A stretch of DNA of 64,000 bases from Candidatus Pelearchaeum maunauluense (GTDB lineage: Archaea; Thermoproteota; Nitrososphaeria_A; Caldarchaeales; Caldarchaeaceae), in the NCBI GenBank assembly GCA_030059675.1, contig JANVYQ010000006.1, forward strand, positions 1 through 64,000, in the 5' to 3' direction. The notes beneath the pieces were generated by a model, which was given only the letters and a program-made list of their open reading frames with translations, searched no databases and was not told the DNA's origin. This document shows positions 8,547 to 16,448 of this stretch, in pieces; the stretch's first letter is position 1; every line of letters begins with the position of its first letter. Both the position numbers and the translations under genes were made by a program.

Positions 8547-9887
8547 TTGTCTTCATCATCTAAGCTGGCCAGAAGGGAATTCATAAAATATGCTTTAGCG
8601 GCGGGAGCTGGGCTAGCCGTTGGGAGGCTGTCAGCCAGCTTACCAACAGCGCCCGCACAGACTCACGAGGCCTCAGGAGAGGCGGAGACAATACCAGAGG
8701 GGAATGTTAAGGTGGGTGTTCAGACGTTCTTCAGCGGGCCAGGCGCTGTGGTGGGGGAGTGCCTCTACAAGGGCGCTGTCTTGGCTGCTGAGCAGATAAA
8801 CCAGCGCGGGGGAATACTGGGAAAGAGGAAGATAGAGATAGTAGCGCGGGACGAGGCGGGGGTTGAGCAGACGGTTAAGGAGTTCAGAAGACTAGCGATA
8901 AACGAGAAGGTAGACTACTACGTGGGCGCTATAGAGAGTGTCAATACGATAGCGCTAGGTCCAGAGGCAGAGTCGCTTGGGTTGCTTACGATATTCGTTG
9001 ATGGAGGGACTGAGAAGCTCTTTGTGGAGATACTCGCCAAGCCGCGTGTTGTTTTCAGAACATCAAACATAGATACTGTTGATGCCTTCACGACCATGAA
9101 TGCTGTTGCCTACTGGTTTTCCGACGCCAGGAGGGTTGCACAGATTTATCCCGACGATGTTTATGGGCAGCTTACGCATGAGGTTGTGGAGGCTTCTCTA
9201 AAGAAGCTCCTACCCGATGCTGAGTCTGTCTATACTGGGTGGCCTCCCCTCTTCACAACAGACTACTCGCCGCATATAACCAAGCTCCTAGAGACTAGGC
9301 CTGATGTCTTGGTTATAGGGCTGTGGGGTGGTGATTTCCTTACATTCTACAAGCAGGCCTTGGCTTATGGCGTCTTTAAGGAGACGCGCCTAGTCTCTAC
9401 CTATGGTTTTTCAGCTCCTCCACACTACTTCGGTAAAGACCTGCCCGAAGGCTCAATAATGGGCGCCCACGCCAACTACTACTTCCTCTACCCGCCTTGG
9501 GAGCGGAGTGAACGGAACAGAGAGTTTAACAGGGCTTACTACGACATGTGGAACGAGTATCCAGGCACTCATGCGGAGCTGGCTTACTCTTCTATGATGG
9601 CTCTTATTCAGGCTATAGAAAGGGCGTATAGCATAGCTGGTAGCTGGCCAGATGTTGGGGAGGTTGCCGAGGCGCTGGCAGGCTCTATGGCGGAAGCACC
9701 TGGAGGATACCTCTACTACAGGCGTGAAGACCATCAGGCTGTTAGAAACCCGCCTATAGGCAGGGCGGTGAATGAGGAAGAATGGCCATTCCCAGTCTGG
9801 GATATTGATGATGTCCTCCAGCTACCCGCTGAGCGTTACATACCTCCCCCAGGTGTGAAGATGGTTGATTGGATTAAAATGCTCTAA
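8547..9887 (+). CDS. livK: Liv-type ABC transporter substrate-binding protein (locus B)
   Basis: This binding protein of about 446 residues has a Peripla_BP_6 fold (VGVQTFFSGPGAVVGE, EQINQRGGILGKRKIEIVARDE, IGLWGGDFLTFYKQAL). The start chosen is TTG 8547 because GGTGAGG sits eight bases before it; an in-frame TTG at 8529 would place that ribosome site inside the gene. The N-terminus then reads SSSSKLARREFIKYALAAGAG, where RREFIK and the Ala/Gly-rich hydrophobic run suggest Tat export. It resembles the locus A and 41186 proteins, but a conserved VDGCTD segment is VDGGTE here. It follows livH in the same direction and is the exported component of locus B. Confidence 0.9.
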   Translation: MSSSSKLARREFIKYALAAGAGLAVGRLSASLPTAPAQTHEASGEAETIPEGNVKVGVQTFFSGPGAVVGECLYKGAVLAAEQINQRGGILGKRKIEIVARDEAGVEQTVKEFRRLAINEKVDYYVGAIESVNTIALGPEAESLGLLTIFVDGGTEKLFVEILAKPRVVFRTSNIDTVDAFTTMNAVAYWFSDARRVAQIYPDDVYGQLTHEVVEASLKKLLPDAESVYTGWPPLFTTDYSPHITKLLETRPDVLVIGLWGGDFLTFYKQALAYGVFKETRLVSTYGFSAPPHYFGKDLPEGSIMGAHANYYFLYPPWERSERNREFNRAYYDMWNEYPGTHAELAYSSMMALIQAIERAYSIAGSWPDVGEVAEALAGSMAEAPGGYLYYRREDHQAVRNPPIGRAVNEEEWPFPVWDIDDVLQLPAERYIPPPGVKMVDWIKML

Positions 9888-9890
9888 AGG

Positions 9891-12566
9891 GTGGTGTGGG
9901 GGTTGAGCTTGCTTAGGCTCATGTTGGCTGTCCTCGTAATCTTCATGCTCGTATCAACATACGTTGGGGGAGTTATGGCTGGGCATGAAAACCCCTTCCA
10001 GCAGTCATACTACCCCCATGAGGTAAGGTTCTTCAAAATTGATAACCCAGGCAAGGTTCCGCGCCTCATAGCGGAGACCAGCGACACGCCTGTGGTTAAA
10101 GGGCTTCACCTATACCTAGCTCCGGTAAGTGTTGATGATGTAAAAGAGGCGCGGCGCATCAGCCCTGCTAAATCGCTCAAAACGCTGGGGAGCATATACA
10201 CGGTTCTCCTAAACCCCATAGATGATGGGCGAACCCCATTCGCGTCTAAAGAGTTTAGACAGGCGTTCGCGAGTTTTCTGATAGACCGAGAAGCTCTTGC
10301 TGCTGGCCTGGGAGACGCCGAGCCGCTCTACATACCAATAACAAGATACCACCCAGACTACCGATTCGTCATAGACATAGACCAGCGGATTAGGAGTGAG
10401 TGGAAGCCCAACGAGCCTGTGGTTAAGCGTGCTCTTGCAGGGTATCTAGAGAGCGTGGGAGGCTCTGTTGAAGGCGGTAGAATAACCATAGGGGGAGGTG
10501 AGGCCATCCTCACAGTAGCGGGCATAGAGGGCGATGCGATAGCTGGGGTGATTGCCAAGCACCTAGCGGAAAATCTTGAGAAGCTAGGCTTCAAGGTCAA
10601 GACCATAAACATAGAAGCAAACCCAACAAGGCTCAGAGACGTAGAAGCGTATCAAGGCGTTAATGTTGTTGTAGAGAGGCTTGACCTGCTTGACTACATC
10701 TTTGAGAGGCTTCGTAACGTGAATGGAATATACGTGGGGCTTGACGCCTACGATGATGCACGTCTCGCAGCTCATATCTACCTCAAGCCAGGAGACGCTG
10801 ATGACGAGGCAAGCAGAGCAGCGCAAAAACTGCTCAACGGCGACTATAGCGGGTGGCTGGAGAGGATGACGCTCATCAGGACACTCATACTAGGCGGGAT
10901 AGACGAATCAATCAGAACCCCAGTCATGCTGACCTACCAGCACTACCTCTACAACGACGACTACGACCAAGGAGTGGAGAATATGGCGCGAAGCCCGATA
11001 ACAGGGCCTTTCAGCGACGTATTCTACAGAACCGTTAAGCTCCGCCTCTTCCCATGGAACGGCTGGCTCCTCGTGGGGCTTGATGTTGAGAGAAGCTCGG
11101 CATACAACCCAGTTCTAGGCCTCACCGACAAGTGGGGCAGGAATCTCTGGATGGTGCTCTCAGACTCGGCCTCGGTCTTCCAGCCGTATAACGGCTCGTG
11201 GGAGGTTAACCGCGTGGTCTGGATGGAGGTAGAGTCCCCCGATGACGGTATCATAGTCCCCAGCGACGCTCTAACCATAAGCGGAGACGGCAGGCTCGTG
11301 AAGGTAGGCGAAGGCGTTAAGGCAAAAACACGAATACTATACCGCGTACTCCTCAGCCACTTCCACCACGAAGAGTACATGAGCGTAGCCGACATAATCT
11401 ACCCCTACGTATTCCTCAAGGAATGGACAGAAAAATCATCAGAGAACGACGCAGCCTACGACGCGGAGCTGGCAAGCCTAATGGGCGAGAAGATAAACAG
11501 CCTAGTAGCGTTTAGGGTTGTGAATATAACGGAGAAGCCCATAGTAATCTCAGGCTCGTATAACGGGACCGGCCTCATACCATGGGTTGAGGTCTATCTC
11601 AACTACAGGCATGGTGATAAGACGGTTCTGGCCTCGTACATGCCGCCTTGGTCCACCGTCCCCTGGGAGCTGCTGGTCTTGACGGAGGAGGTTGTCAAGT
11701 CTGGTGGGGCGGCTTTCTCCAAGAGCGAGGCCGAGAGGCGTGGAGTACCCTGGCTAGACTTGGTTAGGGGGCCTAGCATAGCTCTGTTGGAGCAGGAGCT
11801 GGAGAAGCTGAGCAAATCCAACTACATACCCCCAGCCCTGGAAGAGCTGGTCAAACCAGAGGAAGCGGCCAAGCGGTGGAGCGCACTAAAGAAGTGGTAC
11901 GAACAGCACGGCCACTTCCTAGTAACGAACGGCCCCTACTACCTATCCAGCTCAAACGCTACAATGGACATAATCACGGTAACGCGCATGCCCACCTACC
12001 CGCTTGGAGTCGGCTCATACGACTACCTAAGCATACCGCGATACGCCAGGATAACAGCAGAGTCGTCCAGCGGGGCGCTGGCAGTCAAGAAGGGTGAGGG
12101 GCTCCTCCTAAATGTCAGCGTTGAGGTGGAGGAGATTATGCGCTTTGCCAGAAACTTCACCAAGAAGTGGAGACCATCATACATGGCTGACGTGATGTAC
12201 TTCATAGCCGATGAAGATAATCATGTCAGTTATGTGGGGCTGGCCGGGAGTGGAGGCGAGGAGGGCGAGTTCGTAATAAGCCTACCCCCAGACATCACAT
12301 CACAGCTCGACGCGGGGAACTATACGCTGAACATGGTTGCCACCGCCAGATACAAGTACTTCTCGTGGCCAGAGACGGTTAACCTTATGCTCCCATATCT
12401 TAAGAGTGTGCCTCTCAGGGTGGTGGGTGATGGGGAAGCAGCCTCCAGCGCTGCTGGGGAGCGGCGCGCTGGGCTTGAGTTCGGGGCTATGGCTCTCCTA
12501 GCATCGTTCCTAGCCGCCGTCCTCATAGTGTTGATACGCCGCGCTAGTAGGGCTCGCCATACATAG
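9891..12566 (+). CDS. Large exported SBP_bac_5-like solute-binding protein with C-terminal anchor
   Basis: The 891-residue product starts with a signal segment (LLRLMLAVLVIFMLVSTYVGG) and ends with a membrane helix (about residues 865-885) followed by an Arg-rich tail, so most of it lies outside the cell, tethered at the C-terminus. FASKEFRQAFASFLIDREAL near residue 120 matches the hallmark of extracellular solute-binding protein family 5 (oligopeptide/dipeptide binding), but the protein is longer than usual OppA/DppA. The start is uncertain: GTG 9891, GTG 9894 or TTG 9903; GGTGGTG eight bases before TTG 9903 favours the last. It begins three bases after the binding-protein stop, so it is co-transcribed with Liv locus B, although this family normally works with Dpp/Opp permeases. 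Its end overlaps the convergent thermosome gene by 23 bases. Confidence 0.75.
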   Translation: MVWGLSLLRLMLAVLVIFMLVSTYVGGVMAGHENPFQQSYYPHEVRFFKIDNPGKVPRLIAETSDTPVVKGLHLYLAPVSVDDVKEARRISPAKSLKTLGSIYTVLLNPIDDGRTPFASKEFRQAFASFLIDREALAAGLGDAEPLYIPITRYHPDYRFVIDIDQRIRSEWKPNEPVVKRALAGYLESVGGSVEGGRITIGGGEAILTVAGIEGDAIAGVIAKHLAENLEKLGFKVKTINIEANPTRLRDVEAYQGVNVVVERLDLLDYIFERLRNVNGIYVGLDAYDDARLAAHIYLKPGDADDEASRAAQKLLNGDYSGWLERMTLIRTLILGGIDESIRTPVMLTYQHYLYNDDYDQGVENMARSPITGPFSDVFYRTVKLRLFPWNGWLLVGLDVERSSAYNPVLGLTDKWGRNLWMVLSDSASVFQPYNGSWEVNRVVWMEVESPDDGIIVPSDALTISGDGRLVKVGEGVKAKTRILYRVLLSHFHHEEYMSVADIIYPYVFLKEWTEKSSENDAAYDAELASLMGEKINSLVAFRVVNITEKPIVISGSYNGTGLIPWVEVYLNYRHGDKTVLASYMPPWSTVPWELLVLTEEVVKSGGAAFSKSEAERRGVPWLDLVRGPSIALLEQELEKLSKSNYIPPALEELVKPEEAAKRWSALKKWYEQHGHFLVTNGPYYLSSSNATMDIITVTRMPTYPLGVGSYDYLSIPRYARITAESSSGALAVKKGEGLLLNVSVEVEEIMRFARNFTKKWRPSYMADVMYFIADEDNHVSYVGLAGSGGEEGEFVISLPPDITSQLDAGNYTLNMVATARYKYFSWPETVNLMLPYLKSVPLRVVGDGEAASSAAGERRAGLEFGAMALLASFLAAVLIVLIRRASRARHT

Positions 12567-14256
12567 GATACGAGCCTGGCTGGCCTATGAATCCCTGGCG
12601 AGACCACTCCACGCTCTTCTCAGTCATCTTGGGCCTCTCGTGCCATGGCCGCTTGGCGGCCCAGACAACCTCATCAATCCTGAGTATCGTGCAGGCAATC
12701 TCAACGGCAGCCTTCCATGCCGTCTCCCGAACCTTCAGCGGGTCAACTATGCCCGCCGAGAGCATATCCTTCACCTTCCCATCCCTAACGTCAACGCCGT
12801 AGGATACGCCGTTATTCTCCTGCGCATGTCTTATGTCGGAGATTATGCTTATCGCATCAAGGCCAGCGTTCTGCGCCAGTATTCGCGGTATCCGCTCCAA
12901 CGCGTCTGCGAACGCGTTTACCGCCATCTGCTCCTTGCTCTTGAGCGTGAGCGCGTATCTACGTAGCGAGCGCGCGGCAGCAACCTCGGCCGCGCCGCCT
13001 CCAGCAACTATCCTACTTTCCTCAACAATCGTGGCGATGTTCCTCAAGGCGTCTTTAACCCTGTCCTTAATCTCCTCAACCCACTTGTATATGCCTCCCC
13101 GCAGCATTATGGATACCGCCCCTGGTTTCTCGCATCCCTCAACGAATACCCACGTCTCAGCCCCTATGTCGCGTTCCTCCACAAGCCTGGCATATCCTAG
13201 GTGTTCTGGAGTAATCTCCCACGCGCTTACCGCAATCCTAGCGTGGGTTGCCTTGGCCAGCATCTCGAAATCCCGCCTATGGACCTCGCGGACAGCCATG
13301 ATGCCGCGTCTCCCGAAGAAGTAGAGCGCCCTATCGTCAATCCCCTTCTGGCAGAAGACAACGTTAGCCCCTGCCGAGCTTATCCTCTCCACCATCTCCT
13401 CAAGCATGCGGCTCTCCTCTTCCACGAAGCCGCGCATCAGCGCGGGGCTGTTTATCCTAAGCTCAGACCAGTTCTTAGTCTTCTCAATCCTGATGGACTT
13501 GTCCACCAAGGCTATACGAGCATCCTCAACCCGCCTAGGAAGGGTTGGATGCTTAAGCTGCCTCTCCACAATAATCCCATCTATGAGAACAGAATCTAGA
13601 ACAGTCCCACCAGTCTTTACTACTATCTGTATGTCCTCGCTGGGCTCTAGTCGCTTCGCGCCGTCCTTGGCGTTTACGACTTTTATCGCCGCCTCCGCCG
13701 CGAGGTTGGCTAGGTGCTCGGCACCGCTCCAGAGAAGCTGCTTATCCAGCGACGTTCTAGCAACCGAGCGGAGAACCGCCTTATCCCGATAATCAACTGA
13801 TATTGATTGAGACTTGAGAATGTCTAGAGCGTGTGAGAGGGCCTTCTTGTATCCTGAGATGATTATGCTGGGGTGTATCCGCTCGTGGAAGAGCTTGACA
13901 GCGTTATCCAGCAGGGCCCCAGCGAGAACCACGGCGGTAGTAACGCCATCGCCAACCTCGGCGTCAATCGCCTTAGCCATCTCCACAATAATCTTAGCAG
14001 CGGGATTGTCTGTCTCAAACTTCCTCAGAATAGTAACGCCATCACCAGATATTACAAGCGTATCCAGCATATCTGTAAGAACCTTATGCATGCCCTTAGG
14101 GCCTAGAGTTGTCTGGAGCATCTCAGCCATTAGCGTCGCGACGGTTATGTTGTGTTTCCACGTAGCCCTGCCCTTGGTCCTCTTAGCGCCCTTCGCGAGA
14201 ACTCTAGGCCCTGCCCTCAGAGAGCGCTCATAGTGGGTCTGTTCAATAGTTGTCAT
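12544..14256 (-). CDS. ths: Thermosome subunit (group II chaperonin)
   Basis: This 570-residue protein is a subunit of the double-ring archaeal chaperonin that folds proteins in the cytosol with ATP. Seen are LGPKGMHKVLTDMLDTLVISGDG near residue 50, the catalytic GDGVTTAVVLAGALL segment near 100, GGGAAEVAAARSLRRYA near 415 and AGLDAISII near 490. Most archaeal thermosomes end in a Gly-Gly-Met tail; this one ends in GSYPMYGEPY, so the flexible tail is replaced by a short Tyr/Pro-rich end. It overlaps the convergent 9891 gene by 23 bases. It is probably one of two or more subunit genes in the genome. Confidence 0.95.
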   Translation of the reverse strand: MTTIEQTHYERSLRAGPRVLAKGAKRTKGRATWKHNITVATLMAEMLQTTLGPKGMHKVLTDMLDTLVISGDGVTILRKFETDNPAAKIIVEMAKAIDAEVGDGVTTAVVLAGALLDNAVKLFHERIHPSIIISGYKKALSHALDILKSQSISVDYRDKAVLRSVARTSLDKQLLWSGAEHLANLAAEAAIKVVNAKDGAKRLEPSEDIQIVVKTGGTVLDSVLIDGIIVERQLKHPTLPRRVEDARIALVDKSIRIEKTKNWSELRINSPALMRGFVEEESRMLEEMVERISSAGANVVFCQKGIDDRALYFFGRRGIMAVREVHRRDFEMLAKATHARIAVSAWEITPEHLGYARLVEERDIGAETWVFVEGCEKPGAVSIMLRGGIYKWVEEIKDRVKDALRNIATIVEESRIVAGGGAAEVAAARSLRRYALTLKSKEQMAVNAFADALERIPRILAQNAGLDAISIISDIRHAQENNGVSYGVDVRDGKVKDMLSAGIVDPLKVRETAWKAAVEIACTILRIDEVVWAAKRPWHERPKMTEKSVEWSRQGFIGQPGSYPMYGEPY

Positions 14257-14292
14257 GAGGGCTCCTCTGCCTGTCTTGAAATGCGAGGCTTG

Positions 14293-14304
14293 GATAAATG
14301 TTTA
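14293..14304 (-). promoter_or_regulatory. TATA-like box of the thermosome gene
   Basis: TAAACATTTATC on the minus strand lies about 37-48 bases before the thermosome ATG at 14256. The 101-base gap to the divergent livM-like gene must hold both promoters. Confidence 0.4.
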
Positions 14305-14357
14305 ACAAGTTCTTAAGATAGGCTGCCCAGACTCTACCGGGGGAGAGGCGTAATAGG

Positions 14358-15345
14358 TTGCGCATAGCAAACTACGCCAAGATTCTCGCTATAGCTATAC
14401 TAGTAATCTTGCTTTTCGTCTTCCCGCCTCTCACGGGCCCCGTATGGCTCACCTTCTTCAGCTTTGCATTCGTCATAGCGATAGCGTGTCTGGGGATTAA
14501 CCTGGTTGCCGGGCATACTGGACTGCTCTCGCTGGGCCATGCAGCGTACTTCGGGATAGGTGGATACTCCGTCGCCCTGCTGATGTTCTGGTACAACATA
14601 CGCGGCATGGAAATACTGTTGCTCACCGCCGTGGGCATAGCGGCGCTAGTTGCCCTAGCAGGGGGATACGTGGCGTCTAGACTAAGCAAGATGTACTTCG
14701 CCATCTTCACCCTAGCGATAACGCAGGTGGTATGGTCTTTGCTTGTCAGAGACTTTGACATAACTGGAGGAGCCTCTGGAATTTATGTGAAAAACCTATA
14801 ATGTTCGGCCAAGACCTCGCGGCTCTCACAAGACTGGACATACTCTCGTACATCTATTACTATTACATAGCCTTCTGGCTTCTCTTCACACTGGTGGCTA
14901 CCTGGTTTATAGTCAACTCTCCTCTGGGGCTGGCTCTGAGGTGTATTTGGGAGAATCCTGAGAGGACGTACTTCATAGGTGTTTCTGTAGCTAGGTATAA
15001 GTGGGGCATATTCACTATCTCAGGCGCTTTCTGCGGCCTTGCTGGTGCTCTCTTCGCGGTGCTCAACGGAGTAATCCACCCAGGGTTCTTAGACTGGTTC
15101 TACTCCCTCCGCCTAATACTACCAATAATACTGGGGGCATGCGCTACATACCCGGCCCAGTGGTCGGCATACTCGTCTTCAACGTCCTTGAGATGCTGGC
15201 GATAAACACCCTCCTGACATGGAAGATAATGGCTGGTGTGATGATGATCATAATAGCGTTCTTCGTACCCGAAGGGGTTATGGACGTTATGTATAGGTTA
15301 TATGATGTGTTAAAGGCTAGTATGTCCAAGGGGGTTGATGTGTGA
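14358..15345 (+). pseudogene. livM: LivM-type permease split by two frameshifts (locus C)
   Basis: Three overlapping frames together make one LivM of about 328 residues. The first (14358-14801) has LVAGHTGLLSLGHAAYF and RLSKMYFAIFTLAITQVVW; the second (14801-15205) has NSPLGLALRCIWENPERTYFIGV and SGAFCGLAGALFAVLNG; the third (to 15345) has GPVVGILVFNVLEM and FVPEGVMDVMYRL. Each junction is a one-base deficit in a run of five identical bases: A at 14790-14794 and G at 15133-15137. Six bases at each would restore frame and give IYVKKPIMFG and IILGGMRYIPG, both normal LivM sequence. It is either a young pseudogene or an intact gene with two consensus errors. No livH, binding protein or ATPase accompanies it. 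Confidence 0.85.
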
Positions 15346-15346
15346 A

Positions 15347-15356
15347 AATTTATAAT
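15347..15356 (+). promoter_or_regulatory. TATA box of the cupin gene
   Basis: AATTTATAAT lies 30-39 bases before ATG 15386, the usual distance for this window, and starts two bases after the end of the broken livM. Confidence 0.5.
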
Positions 15357-15385
15357 CACGCTAACGTAGAGCCCTAACGATAAGC

Positions 15386-15736
15386 ATGGCGCGGCCAGAT
15401 ATGGAGTTTTTTGACACCGACACAATACCCTGGAACAAGATAGCCGAGGGAATCTATGAGAAGATACTCAGCAAAGACGATGAGACAGGAGCATATACTA
15501 GACTGTTAAAGTTTGAGCCAGGTGCGGAGATACCCAACGTCTTGACGCATGACTTCTTTGAGGAGGTCTATATAGTCAAGGGAGTCTTGATAGATAAGCG
15601 CTTGAATAAGACTTTCACCGAGGGTATGTATGCTTTTAGAAACCCTGGCATGGAGCACGGCCCCTTCGTAAGTCCGACGGGCTGCATTACGTTTGAGATT
15701 AGATATTATGGGATGAAGGGGAAGGATGAGAAGTAG
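15386..15736 (+). CDS. Small single-domain cupin protein
   Basis: The 116-residue product is a one-domain cupin, a small beta barrel that binds a metal or small molecule. The two cupin motifs are seen: THDFFEEVYIVKGVLID near residues 50-66 (His and Glu ligands) and GMYAFRNPGMEHGPF near 78-92 (third His ligand). Length is typical of minimal cupins related to ChrR-type domains. The function is not identifiable; such proteins include metal-dependent oxygenases, isomerases and sensors. It has its own TATA box and is followed with no gap by the DUF2848 gene, so the two are probably co-transcribed. Confidence 0.75.
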   Translation: MARPDMEFFDTDTIPWNKIAEGIYEKILSKDDETGAYTRLLKFEPGAEIPNVLTHDFFEEVYIVKGVLIDKRLNKTFTEGMYAFRNPGMEHGPFVSPTGCITFEIRYYGMKGKDEK

Positions 15737-16420
15737 TTGAGCAAGCGTATCGCTCTTAGGCTCTGGTCTGTGAGGGGTGGGGAGCAGGGAGTAGAGGTTA
15801 ATGTGGAGCGCGTGGTGTGCGCTGGCTTCTCTGGGAGAAACCAAGAGGCTGTGCGCAAGCATATTGAGGAGCTCCGCGGGCTTGGTGTCCCAGCGCCAGA
15901 GAAGACGCCAACCTACTACCTCGTGGCGCCATACCTGCTCTTCACAGACCAAGAACGCGGACACTATGAGGTGAAGGGAGAAGAAACATCAGCAGAAGCC
16001 GAGTTCGTCGCAATAATGGGAGAAAAGACATACATAACAGTCGGAAGCGACCACACAGATAGATGGCTTGAGAAAGTCAGCATAGAGAGAGCGAAGCATT
16101 CATGCCCAAAGATAATCTCAAGCGTTGTATGGGATTATGAAGAGGTGAAAGAACACTGGGATAGCATATCCCTGAGATGCTTCGTCAAGGATAATGGGGA
16201 ATGGCGCGTTTACCAGGATGGGCGACTGGCGCAGCTCCTACCACTTGACACGCTGATAAGAGAGTTTAACATAGGTAGAGGCGCTATCCTCTTCTCAGGG
16301 ACAATCCCGACAGTGGGAGGTAAGATAATCTATGGACGGGAATACAGGCTGGAGCTTGACGACCAGGTCTTGGGGAGGAAGATAACGCTCACCTACACGG
16401 TCTCCCCAATATGGCCATAA
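15737..16420 (+). CDS. DUF2848 family protein
   Basis: The 227-residue product resembles the DUF2848 family, known from bacteria near catabolic genes but of unknown reaction. Features seen are GFSGRNQEAVRKHIEELRGLGVPAP near residue 30, an acidic core with SAEAEFVAIMG, and the diagnostic VGSDHTDRWLE near residue 103. The start TTG directly follows the cupin stop codon, with GGATGAG before it as a ribosome site. A molybdenum hydroxylase gene follows 28 bases later. An enzyme of small organic acid catabolism is plausible but is an inference from context. The family call rests on motif recall, not a search. Confidence 0.6.
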   Translation: MSKRIALRLWSVRGGEQGVEVNVERVVCAGFSGRNQEAVRKHIEELRGLGVPAPEKTPTYYLVAPYLLFTDQERGHYEVKGEETSAEAEFVAIMGEKTYITVGSDHTDRWLEKVSIERAKHSCPKIISSVVWDYEEVKEHWDSISLRCFVKDNGEWRVYQDGRLAQLLPLDTLIREFNIGRGAILFSGTIPTVGGKIIYGREYRLELDDQVLGRKITLTYTVSPIWP

Positions 16421-16448
16421 CCGTAATTATGGCGATGGTGCATGTAAT

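Noticed and set aside
14790..15137. Programmed -1 ribosomal frameshifting in livM and the thiolase.
   Set aside because: The runs of five bases do not form proper slippery heptamers in the reading frame, the genes are ordinary single-frame families, and simple base loss explains each case.
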